Shown: positions 53,229 to 60,815 of the stretch, in pieces
How positions within the stretch are numbered: the first letter of the stretch is position 1
Layout: every line of letters begins with the position of its first letter
Source of the DNA: Actinosynnema sp. ALI-1.44
GTDB taxonomy: Bacteria; Actinomycetota; Actinomycetes; Mycobacteriales; Pseudonocardiaceae
Assembly (NCBI RefSeq): GCF_001984155.1
Contig: NZ_MTQO01000053.1
Span: 1-64,000, forward strand
DNA length: 64,000 nucleotides
Direction of reading: 5' to 3'
Translations under genes and position numbers: made by a program
The notes under the pieces: generated by a model
The model's database searches: none
Told to the model about the DNA's origin: nothing
The model's input: the letters and a program-made list of their open reading frames with translations, nothing else

Positions 53229-54130
53229 TGGCCACTGGATCCCTGGGGCCCGACTCCGTCGTGGCCGTCGTGGTGACGCGGCACCGGCGTGAGCTGCTGG
53301 TCGACTCGCTCAAGATCCTCGGCGCGCAGACCCGCCCGCCGGATCACCTGATCGTGGTCGACAACGGACCGGACCAGCCGGTCGAGGACCTGGTCAAGGC
53401 CGCCGCGGTGCCGTCGACCTACCTCGCGTCACACCGCAACCTCGGTGGCGCGGGCGGTTTCGCGCTCGGCATCCTGCACGCGCTCGCGATGGGCGCCGAG
53501 TGGGTCTGGCTGGCCGACGACGACGGCCGCCCGGCGGACGAGAACGTGCTCGAGATCCTGATGGGTGAGGCCAAGAAGCGCGGCCTCGCCGAGATCTCCC
53601 CCGTCGTGGCGAACATCAACACCCCGGACGCGCTGGCGTTCCCGTTGCGCCGCGGTCTGACGTGGAAGCGCCAGACGTCGGAGCTCGGCACGGACTTCCT
53701 GCCCGGCATCGCGTCGCTGTTCAACGGCGCGCTGTTCCGCGCGTCCACTTTGGACGTGGTCGGGGTGCCGGACTACCGGTTGTTCGTCCGCGGCGACGAG
53801 GTCGAGGTGCACCGCAGGCTGGTCCGCTCCGGCCTGCCGTTCGGCACGTCGCTGCGCGCGACCTACCTGCACCCGGACGGTTCGGACGAGTTCAAGCCGA
53901 TGCTCGGCGGCCGGTTCCACGCACAGGACCCGGACAACGAGGTCAAGCGCTACTACACGTACCGCAACCGCGGGTACCTGTTGTCGCGCCCGGGAATGCG
54001 CAAGATCGGCGCGCTGGAGGTCCTGCGGTTCGGTCTGTACTTCCTGACCGTCCGCAAGGACCCCAAGGCGTTCGTCCAGTGGCTCAAGCTCGTCCGCCAG
54101 GGCCAACGCGAACACTTCTTCCGCTACTGA
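53228..54130 (+). CDS. glfT1: Galactofuranosyltransferase GlfT1
   Basis: This 300-residue GT2 enzyme adds the first galactofuranose residues to the decaprenyl-linked rhamnosyl acceptor before GlfT2 elongation. It has VVAVVVTRHRRELL, VVDNGPDQP, the HRNLGGAGGF motif shared with GlfT2, the metal-binding WLADDDGRP, and a late VRGDEVEVHRRL. The ATG at 53228 overlaps the wzt TGA; GTG 53225 is also possible. The last 47 bases overlap the converging lanthipeptide synthetase gene, an unusual amount for this locus. Confidence 0.92.
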   Translation: MATGSLGPDSVVAVVVTRHRRELLVDSLKILGAQTRPPDHLIVVDNGPDQPVEDLVKAAAVPSTYLASHRNLGGAGGFALGILHALAMGAEWVWLADDDGRPADENVLEILMGEAKKRGLAEISPVVANINTPDALAFPLRRGLTWKRQTSELGTDFLPGIASLFNGALFRASTLDVVGVPDYRLFVRGDEVEVHRRLVRSGLPFGTSLRATYLHPDGSDEFKPMLGGRFHAQDPDNEVKRYYTYRNRGYLLSRPGMRKIGALEVLRFGLYFLTVRKDPKAFVQWLKLVRQGQREHFFRY

Positions 54131-56663
54131 CGCTCTCCAGTCCGAAGACCACGGGTGCGCTGTTGTCGCTCAGAAAAGGCAACAGCTGCACGCCGTCCAT
54201 TGCGGACGCAAGGGCAAGCAGCACCCCCGCACTGCCCGTAGCGACGTCCATGGACAGCCGGAAGAGGTGCGTACCGGGGAACGCCACATGGCCCTGGTAC
54301 GCGACCGCGTGCAACGCCAGCCATTCGAGGTGCTGATCGAGGGCCCGTGACGCGAGCGGGTCCGGATCGCGCCGCAGCCCCGCAGCCAGCGCACCGATCA
54401 GTCCGGCCCGGCCGAGCATCAGGCCGGGCTGGATCACGAACTCGGCCAGCAGCGCGCGCCGGAGCTTCGGCAGTTCACTCGCCACGGAAGCACCGGGCCA
54501 CGTGGTCAGCAGCTCCTCCACCGCGATCGCGATGCCCGCACTGCCGACTTCCAGGTACGGCAACGTGTTCTGCCGGTCGCGGACCTGCAGCGAGCCGTCC
54601 GGGGTCCTGGCGCACTCCATCAGGTCGCGGCGGATGGCCAGGTCGGCGTGATCCAGCCAGCCTCGGTCGCGTGTGCGCTCGAACAGCCTGAGGAACAGCA
54701 GCGCCGGACCGGACCAGCCGTGCATCAGGCCCGCCCGGCCCCGTGCGGGGTTCTCCAGCATGGTCGTCAGCCGGTCACCGAGCTCGATGGCGTGCCACAG
54801 GTGCCCGGCGTCCTGCCTGTTCGCCGCGAGGTGCAGCAGGCTGAGGCCGATTCCGGCGAGCCCGGCGCGTAATCCGTGTGCCGTGATCGACGTCAGTTGC
54901 GGGTCGACCTTGTCGATCAGCTCGTCGGCGTCGTCGTGGTAGCCGAAGTTGTCCAGGACGTGGATGGCGCCGTGCGCGCCGTCCCAGAATCCCGCTGTCG
55001 CGGGCGGCTGCCGTCGCACCGCGTCGATCAGCCACTTCTCGTGCGCCGGGAACCGGCCGAACCCGCAGACCTCCAGCGTGTGCAGCACGCCGGCCGCGCC
55101 GTGGCCGAAGCTCGTCCCACCGACGGCGAACTGCTGGATGTCGCCGGGGAACAGGCGGTCCTTGCGGTGTGGTGTGGCGCTGGCCAGCACGCCGTCGGCG
55201 ATCGACCGGCGCACCGACGTCCAGTTGACCTCGGGCTGGTCGAACGCGATCCGCCTGCGCGCGGACCTGGGCGCACGCGGGCGCAGTTCGGCGAGGACCT
55301 CTTCGAGGTACCCCAGCGGGAGGTCGAACCGCTTGCGGACCTGGCGGACGAAGTCGGCGAGCTTGTCCGGCGCCAGGTCGAGCACGGTCGTCATCGGCAG
55401 GAACATCCACAGCCGCAGCACGGCGAAGGCGTACCGGTCGACTTCGAAGCCGGTGCGGTCGGCGGGCGCGCGGTAGCCCGGTGTGGCCCCGCTCGGCCTG
55501 CGCCGGTCGGCGGCGGGGAACGACAACTCGAAGTCCACGAGGGACACCGAGTCGTCCTCGTCGACGACGATGTTGCGGTCGTTGAGGTCGCCGTGGACCA
55601 GTCCGCGCCGGTGCACGTCGGACAGGACGCGTTCGACCCTGGCGAGCAGGGCGAGCACGCGTTCGACGTACCGGCTGCGGTCGGTCTTGGCCTGCTCCCG
55701 TTGGGTCAGCGGGTAGTTGCGGGCGAGCCAGCGCGACAGCGGGACGCCGGGCACCGGGCTCAGCAGCAGGACTTCGTTGCCGGACACCGAGATCCGGCCG
55801 TGCAGTTCGGGCACGCCGGGGACGCCGGCGAGCCGCAGCAACGTGCGGGCCTCGCGGTCGAGCCGGGTCACCGCGTCGGCGCCGTCCTGGTCGAGCCCGG
55901 TGTACGGCCGGGCTTCCTTGAGCACGATCTGGCTGCCGTCAGCCCGCTGATTGGCCAGGTACACACCACCGGCGTTGGTCTGTTGCAGGACCTTGGTGAC
56001 CTGGTAGCGGGCCGCCTCGCGGGGTTGCTGTGCGTGGAAGTGCTGCTTCAGGAAGGCGGGGATCTCGACCCAGTCGGGTACGCCGGGTGGCTCGGGCACC
56101 ACCACACCGTCCGGCCGCTGCAACGCCGGGATGCGGGCGCCACGCGCATCGGTGATCATACGTTCGACAAATCCACCAAAACGAATGTAAAGAGGGCCCT
56201 CGCGGTACCGCACGTCACCTGGTATATGCGGGGCCCGCAGCCCGGCCAGCCGGGTCGACAAGTCCTCGAGGACGCGTTTCAGAACGTTGTCTCCGACCGG
56301 GTAAATCGTGATCAATTTACCGCTTGCCAGCCGATCGGCATACTTCGCGTTACGATTTGCAAAAATTCGCGGCGAGCGCAGGAATTTGAACGGCAACCGC
56401 GCCGACACACAGTACGGCCGTACCGCGTCGAGCACGGCGGCGGCATCGGCGCCGGTCGCGGCGACGTGCACCTTCCAGCCCTGCATCGGCAGGTCCACAT
56501 CCTCGGGGAGGCAGACGTGCCAGTCGCCGCGGTCGAACCGGCGCCAGTCGGCACGGCAACCGGAAAGCGAGCTGACCCAGCTTTCCAGGGTATCGATTCC
56601 ATAACCATCGGCGTCGTAGAAGTAACGATCCGCGAAACAGAATGCCTCATAACGCAGATCCAT
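54084..56663 (-). CDS. Class III lanthipeptide synthetase LanKC
   Basis: This 859-residue enzyme phosphorylates Ser/Thr of a precursor peptide, eliminates phosphate and cyclises with Cys. Its N-terminal lyase domain starts MDLRYEAFCFADRYFYDADG. The kinase domain (about 220-500) has Lys249 (IVLKEARPY), HGDLNDRN (Asp359, Asn364) and VDFEL (Asp377). The C-terminal LanC-like domain keeps FGHGAAGVLH and LMHGWSGPALL but lacks the zinc Cys-Cys-His set, which marks class III rather than class IV. The ATG has GGGAGG ten bases upstream. No convincing precursor gene is adjacent. Confidence 0.88.
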   Translation of the reverse strand: MDLRYEAFCFADRYFYDADGYGIDTLESWVSSLSGCRADWRRFDRGDWHVCLPEDVDLPMQGWKVHVAATGADAAAVLDAVRPYCVSARLPFKFLRSPRIFANRNAKYADRLASGKLITIYPVGDNVLKRVLEDLSTRLAGLRAPHIPGDVRYREGPLYIRFGGFVERMITDARGARIPALQRPDGVVVPEPPGVPDWVEIPAFLKQHFHAQQPREAARYQVTKVLQQTNAGGVYLANQRADGSQIVLKEARPYTGLDQDGADAVTRLDREARTLLRLAGVPGVPELHGRISVSGNEVLLLSPVPGVPLSRWLARNYPLTQREQAKTDRSRYVERVLALLARVERVLSDVHRRGLVHGDLNDRNIVVDEDDSVSLVDFELSFPAADRRRPSGATPGYRAPADRTGFEVDRYAFAVLRLWMFLPMTTVLDLAPDKLADFVRQVRKRFDLPLGYLEEVLAELRPRAPRSARRRIAFDQPEVNWTSVRRSIADGVLASATPHRKDRLFPGDIQQFAVGGTSFGHGAAGVLHTLEVCGFGRFPAHEKWLIDAVRRQPPATAGFWDGAHGAIHVLDNFGYHDDADELIDKVDPQLTSITAHGLRAGLAGIGLSLLHLAANRQDAGHLWHAIELGDRLTTMLENPARGRAGLMHGWSGPALLFLRLFERTRDRGWLDHADLAIRRDLMECARTPDGSLQVRDRQNTLPYLEVGSAGIAIAVEELLTTWPGASVASELPKLRRALLAEFVIQPGLMLGRAGLIGALAAGLRRDPDPLASRALDQHLEWLALHAVAYQGHVAFPGTHLFRLSMDVATGSAGVLLALASAMDGVQLLPFLSDNSAPVVFGLESVSSGRSVRVGPGGRA

Positions 56664-56830
56664 GCCGGCAAGCGCCTCCCCGTTCTGATTTCCGCCATTC
56701 GCGCCCGAGAAGAAATATTTTCCGCGTGAAACGAACAGCAGGTCGATCCGCCGTTCGAGGGTTCAGCCTGCCAATTAGACGCCTGCACGCACTTCCTACC
56801 GTCGAGTATCCGGCAGTGACCTGTCGGAAA

Positions 56831-56923
56831 ATGACGAAAGACACCCGGTTGCCGCTGGTCGCTCCTCCGGATGCCGCATTGATCGACGGTCCGGCACGGA
56901 CTATCGCCCGCTACACACAGTAG
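56831..56923 (+). CDS. Possible 30-residue peptide
   Basis: The frame starts MTKDTRLPLVAPPDAALIDG and has no Cys or Ser. GGAAA overlaps the ATG region, so the ribosome site is weak. It is listed because it lies in the otherwise gene-free DNA between the lanthipeptide synthetase and the transporter. Function is unknown, and it may not be expressed. Confidence 0.25.
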   Translation: MTKDTRLPLVAPPDAALIDGPARTIARYTQ

Positions 56924-56966
56924 TGGATCTACCGAGAGTGTGTCGCCTGATAAGAGGTTCACTCCA

Positions 56967-57041
56967 ATGACGCTTGACATCGCCGCTAACGTCCTTGACG
57001 TGCACCGCATGTTTCCGATAACTCCGCCGCCCGCCGCCTAG
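56967..57041 (+). CDS. Possible 24-residue leader or small peptide
   Basis: The frame starts MTLDIAANVLDVHRMFPITP and ends PPPAA, with AAGAGG nine bases before the ATG. Its stop lies in the palindrome CCGCCTAGGCGG. It contains no Cys, so it is not a lanthipeptide core. It could be a leader acting on the EamA gene 120 bases downstream, but no U-tract terminator is seen. Confidence 0.35.
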   Translation: MTLDIAANVLDVHRMFPITPPPAA

Positions 57042-57161
57042 GCGGGGCAGGAGCAAGCACACATACCCGCGCGCGGCCACGACGTTCGCGTGCGATGGAA
57101 CATGCCCTGATCGCCCCGCGGAAGAACATGCCCGTGTTCCTCCTGCGTTGGAGCGTTTTCC

Positions 57162-58079
57162 TTGTCTACCAAGCTGTTTCTGATCATCGCCGGTGTGCTG
57201 TGGGGAACCGGCGGCCTGGCGGGTGCGGTACTGCAGAACCTGACCGGCCTGCACCCGCTGGCCGTCGCGGCCTACCGGCTGCTGCTCGGCGGAGCGATCG
57301 CCACCGCCGCACTGGCCGGGCAGATCCGACGAGTCAAGATCACCAAACCGCTGACCCGCAGGCTCATCGCGGCAGGCGCGCTGTTGGCGATCTTCCAAGC
57401 AAGCTACTTCGGTGGCGTCGCTATGACTTCGGTCAGCCTCGCCACCCTGGTCACGATCGGCAGCACACCGGTCATGCTCGCGGCGTTCACGGCACTGCGG
57501 ACCCGCCGCCTGCCCAGCACACGAACGACACTGAGCATCGCGATGGCCGTAATCGGCCTGGCGCTGCTCGCGGGCACACCGTCGACCAGAACACCGGCGG
57601 AGACCGTCGTCGGGATCACGATGTGCCTGATCGCGGCGGGCGGCTTCGCGGCCTTCACCGTGATCAACCGAACCCCGGTCCTCCCGGCGGGGCAGACGAT
57701 CTCACTGGGTCTCCTGATAGGTGGTCTGGTCCTCCTACCGATAGCGCTGCCACTGGGAATGGCGATCCCGCTACGAGCGGACACCCTGCTGACGGCGGCA
57801 TTCCTGGGAACAATCCCCACAGCGGTCGCCTACGGCTGCTACCTGACCGCACTACGCGGCTCAAACGTGGTGACAGCCGCACTGGCAGCAGTCCTGGAAC
57901 CCCTGACAGCGACGGTGCTGTCGGTCCTGTTCTTCAACGAATCACTGGGAACAACGGGAGCGGTGGGAGCGGTGCTGCTGGGAATCGCGCTGGTCATGAG
58001 CTATTCCGCCGACAGCGGATCCGCTCAGGGTGAACCGGCGTTGCGACCCGGCAAACCCGATGCTGGAGTGAAACCATGA
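57162..58079 (+). CDS. EamA/DMT family transporter
   Basis: This 305-residue protein has ten predicted membrane helices in two EamA repeats (residues about 5-130 and 150-285). Typical motifs are GVLWGTGGLAGAVLQNLTG, YRLLLGGAIATAAL and LEPLTATVLSVLFFNESLG. Such transporters export amino acids, sugars or metabolites. The TTG at 57162 has GGAG eight bases upstream. Its stop overlaps the next small gene (ATGA). Proximity to LanKC suggests possible export of a related product, but EamA is not the usual lanthipeptide exporter. Confidence 0.87.
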   Translation: MSTKLFLIIAGVLWGTGGLAGAVLQNLTGLHPLAVAAYRLLLGGAIATAALAGQIRRVKITKPLTRRLIAAGALLAIFQASYFGGVAMTSVSLATLVTIGSTPVMLAAFTALRTRRLPSTRTTLSIAMAVIGLALLAGTPSTRTPAETVVGITMCLIAAGGFAAFTVINRTPVLPAGQTISLGLLIGGLVLLPIALPLGMAIPLRADTLLTAAFLGTIPTAVAYGCYLTALRGSNVVTAALAAVLEPLTATVLSVLFFNESLGTTGAVGAVLLGIALVMSYSADSGSAQGEPALRPGKPDAGVKP

Positions 58080-58348
58080 GCGAGCCGAAGAAGAACGCCC
58101 TCGTGCTGCACCTCGCGAGCGGTGGGGAACCCCTGGTGTACGCACTGTCGGCAGCGGCCGCCGAAGGCCTGGCAAGCAAGCTCCCGACACTGATGACGTC
58201 CGGCGCGGTCGACGCCCCCGACCTGGAAGACGGGACAAAGGTGACTATCAACTTCGCCCACGTGGCCACCGCGCACTTCGACGAACTGCCGCCGTCGTCT
58301 CGCGTTTACGGCAGCGCAGCCAAGGGTGGACGCGGCTTCAGGCCGTAG
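58076..58348 (+). CDS. Conserved small protein of unknown function
   Basis: This 90-residue soluble protein (MSEPKKNALVLHLASGGEPL start; VTINFAHVATAHFDELPPSS; Gly-rich C-terminus) is translationally coupled to the EamA gene by a four-base overlap. It has no recognised family or metal site. The terminator at 58354 follows it directly, so it ends the operon. Confidence 0.65.
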   Translation: MSEPKKNALVLHLASGGEPLVYALSAAAAEGLASKLPTLMTSGAVDAPDLEDGTKVTINFAHVATAHFDELPPSSRVYGSAAKGGRGFRP

Positions 58349-58353
58349 GAACT

Positions 58354-58394
58354 CGGTGGTCCCGTTGACGCGGTTCGCGCCAACGGGACCACCG
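58354..58394. terminator. Terminator between converging genes
   Basis: A 14-bp perfect stem CGGTGGTCCCGTTG with its complement, and an inner GCG-GTT-CGC, lies between the small protein gene and the second glfT2-like gene. Confidence 0.82.
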
Positions 58395-58400
58395 GAACCT

Positions 58401-60302
58401 TCAGAGTTGGTAGAGCCTTGCCCAGTTCTCTCGGCTGGTCAGGTTCGGCATCGCTTCCTTGTACTGCTGCTGGACTGTGTTGCCCTCGGCCATGAACCGG
58501 CGGAGGACCGCCGCGCTTTGCTTGCCCAGTCGCATCATCAGGTCGCGGTCGTACTTGCGCAGGCGCACGCCCTCCTGCGACGCGTCGGTCACTGCCACGT
58601 TCGCGAACCTTGAGACGTGCCACCAGGTTGCGTCTTCCAGGCTTACCGCGCCGCGTTCCAGCGTGTGCTTGCCCAGCAGCTGGTTGGTGATCTGCTTGAG
58701 CAGTTGGACCGGCTTGTTCTTCGGGGACGGGCCCGCCGGGATCAGCGGCAGTTCTCCGTTTCGGAGTTCCGGCACGTCCGCTGGGCTGTGGCGGAAGGTG
58801 TCCGGGTATCGGGCTCGTAGCGCTCGGATCTCGGCTACCACCGCCGCGCCGCCGTCTTCCAGTATCCGCGGGCCGACCAGGAAGTCCTCCACCGCTTTCA
58901 GCATCGTCGCGGCGAGGCCGTACTGCATCGACAGCAGGTAGCGGGTCAGTTGGGCGGCGATCACGCGGGCGACGCGTTTGGTGTTGAACGGGCTGTGCAG
59001 TGCCGCTGTGATCATCGAGTTGCGCAGGTTGAAGTACCTGTGCCAGTCGTCCCAGTCCTTCCACATGAAGTCCGCGTGCCACACCGCCGCTCCGGGCAGC
59101 GTCACTGTCGCGAAGCCCGCCGCCTTGGCGCGGTAGCCGTACTCCGCGTCGTCCCACTGGAAGAACACCGGCAGGGGGTAGCCGATCTCCCGCACGATCT
59201 CCGTGGGGATCAGGCAGGACCACCAGCCGTTGTAGCCCGCTTCCACCCGCCTTTCCTGGCGGTTGGGCTTTCCCGTCTCCGGGTCGGTGCCGAGCAGGTC
59301 CGCGTTGGACAGCGCGCCTTCCGCGACTCGTCCCGCGGCGAGGCCTTCCAGGTCCGCGTACTCCGCGCCGACGTGCAGGTTGTCGGGGTGCAACAGGTTC
59401 AGCATCTGGCCACCGACGATCACGGGGTGCGCCGTGCGGTTGGCGAACGCCGTCAGCCTGATCGCGATGTCCGGCTCCAGCAGCACGTCGTCGTCCATGA
59501 ACAGGACGTTGGCGTGATCCGACTGCTTCGCCGCCTCGAACAGCCCCCTGGTGAAACCGGCCGCGCCGCCGAGGTTGGGCTGCTGGATGTACGTGAGTTT
59601 CGCACCGAGTTTCTTGGCGACGTCCGCGAACCTGGGCCGCGAATCCACCGTGTCCGTTCCCTGGTCGGCGACGTAGATCGTGTCCAGGACCGACAACGCC
59701 TCCGGGTCGGCGGCGAGCGCCGCCAAGGTGTTCAGGCAGTCGTCGGCGCGGTTGCACGTGCAGATGACCACCGACGTCGGCCGCAACGCCTCCGGGGGCG
59801 CGACGGTCCACCGGACCTCGGACACGGTCAGCGTCTCGCCCACGCCGGTCTCGATGTCCAGCCACAGCGCGCCGCCGTCGATGAAACGGTCGAGCTTGGC
59901 GGTCAGCGTGACCGGACCGTCCGTGGACACCACCGACGAAGCCACGGTCCGCGACACGCCTTCGTAGTCCGAGGCGTGCACGGTCACACGGCCGACTCCT
60001 GCGGCGACCAACTCCACGGCCACCTCGCGCACCACCGTCCAGCGCTGCCAGTAGCTCGCCGGGAAACGGCCGAAGTATGTGTTCATCGACACGACCGACG
60101 ACGGCTCGACGGTCACGCTGTCGCGCGAACGCGTGGCTGCGCCTGTGCCCACCTGGGCGTAGAGGTCGTCGCTGACCAGGGGCGACGGGCCACCGAACAG
60201 CGCGCGTTGGGTCACCAGGCGGGCTGGTCGCGGTGCGCTGCCGTTGGCCTGCGCACGTGCTGTGGTGGTCTTGCCGCGGGCGGGTGCGGTTTTGCCGGGC
60301 AT
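58401..60302 (-). CDS. glfT2: Galactofuranosyltransferase, GlfT2 type (second copy)
   Basis: This 633-residue paralog of the protein at 18439-20307 has the same parts: an N-terminal beta domain (MNTYFGRFPASYWQRW), a GT-A start TSVVICTCNRADDCLNT, NLGGAAGFTRGLF, the metal motif LFMDDDVLLEP, the acceptor site FFQWDDAEYG, HADFMWKDWDDW, and a helical C-terminus ending RENWARLYQL. It lies next to gtrA and dprE1/dprE2. It is transcribed with gtrA, 25 bases upstream of it. The ATG has GGAGG nine bases upstream. The two copies may differ in acceptor length or sugar. Confidence 0.9.
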   Translation of the reverse strand: MPGKTAPARGKTTTARAQANGSAPRPARLVTQRALFGGPSPLVSDDLYAQVGTGAATRSRDSVTVEPSSVVSMNTYFGRFPASYWQRWTVVREVAVELVAAGVGRVTVHASDYEGVSRTVASSVVSTDGPVTLTAKLDRFIDGGALWLDIETGVGETLTVSEVRWTVAPPEALRPTSVVICTCNRADDCLNTLAALAADPEALSVLDTIYVADQGTDTVDSRPRFADVAKKLGAKLTYIQQPNLGGAAGFTRGLFEAAKQSDHANVLFMDDDVLLEPDIAIRLTAFANRTAHPVIVGGQMLNLLHPDNLHVGAEYADLEGLAAGRVAEGALSNADLLGTDPETGKPNRQERRVEAGYNGWWSCLIPTEIVREIGYPLPVFFQWDDAEYGYRAKAAGFATVTLPGAAVWHADFMWKDWDDWHRYFNLRNSMITAALHSPFNTKRVARVIAAQLTRYLLSMQYGLAATMLKAVEDFLVGPRILEDGGAAVVAEIRALRARYPDTFRHSPADVPELRNGELPLIPAGPSPKNKPVQLLKQITNQLLGKHTLERGAVSLEDATWWHVSRFANVAVTDASQEGVRLRKYDRDLMMRLGKQSAAVLRRFMAEGNTVQQQYKEAMPNLTSRENWARLYQL

Positions 60303-60327
60303 CGCGCCTCAGTCCTCCAGGAGGGCT

Positions 60328-60753
60328 CTACTGCTTGAACACCACGGTCCGCAGCATCACGAAGTTGATCACTGTCGCCGTGCCCTGGGCGATCACCCAC
60401 GCCACGGTGTGTTCCCACTCGAAGTCGCCGAGCACCTGCAGCATCAGGGCGTTCACACCGACGTTCACGAAGAACGTCACGGTGTAGAGCACCATGAACT
60501 TCGCCACTGGCGCGGCACCGCCCGAGACGTTGAAGGTCCAACGCCGGTTGAGCAGGTAGGCGGTGGTGGTACCGAGGACGAAGGATATCGCCTTCGCGAG
60601 GTGCACCCACGTGCCCAGCGCGAGCAGGCCCTGGTAGATGCCGTAGTCCACGATCGCGGACAGCCCGCCGACCAGGACGAACCGGCTGATCTGGGTGAGC
60701 AGACCCACTTCGCGTGAATCGGTTGGAGAACCAGCGTCCACTGCCGTCACCAT
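60328..60753 (-). CDS. GtrA family membrane protein
   Basis: This 141-residue protein has four membrane helices (residues about 22-40, 50-65, 88-105 and 115-135) and the family marks FVLVGGLSAIVDYG, GTTTAYLLNRRWTF and the late FVMLRTVVF. GtrA proteins handle polyprenyl-linked sugars. In M. tuberculosis the dprE1 neighbour Rv3789 is of this family. The ATG at 60753 has AAGGA four bases upstream; the longer frame runs into the divergent dprE1 and was rejected. Confidence 0.88.
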   Translation of the reverse strand: MVTAVDAGSPTDSREVGLLTQISRFVLVGGLSAIVDYGIYQGLLALGTWVHLAKAISFVLGTTTAYLLNRRWTFNVSGGAAPVAKFMVLYTVTFFVNVGVNALMLQVLGDFEWEHTVAWVIAQGTATVINFVMLRTVVFKQ

Positions 60754-60815
60754 GATTTCCTTGCTGCTCGGCGCCCCAAGCAGTGTATGAGTCCGCGCTC
60801 GGTAGGCTCGGGCGG

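Larger units (their letters stand above)
56664..57161. other. AT-richer intergenic region between LanKC and the EamA gene
   Basis: This 498-base region is less GC-rich than its surroundings. It holds the LanKC ribosome site, two short plus-strand frames (56831-56923 and 56967-57041), the palindrome CCGCCTAGGCGG (57032-57043), and an inverted repeat GTAG-N5-CTAC (56920-56932). No peptide with a Ser/Thr-Cys lanthipeptide core and its own ribosome site was found on either strand. Confidence 0.5.

Noticed and set aside
56801-56879. Minus-strand 26-codon frame starting MRHPEERPAATGCLSS as a lanthipeptide precursor.
   Set aside because: No Shine-Dalgarno sequence, single early Cys, and no conserved leader motif.
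56312-57010. Minus-strand frame upstream of and overlapping LanKC with Ser/Thr-Cys stretches (TLSVDPLLC) as a lanthipeptide precursor.
   Set aside because: It has no ribosome site, no leader resembling class III precursors, and runs open far into the LanKC gene in another frame.
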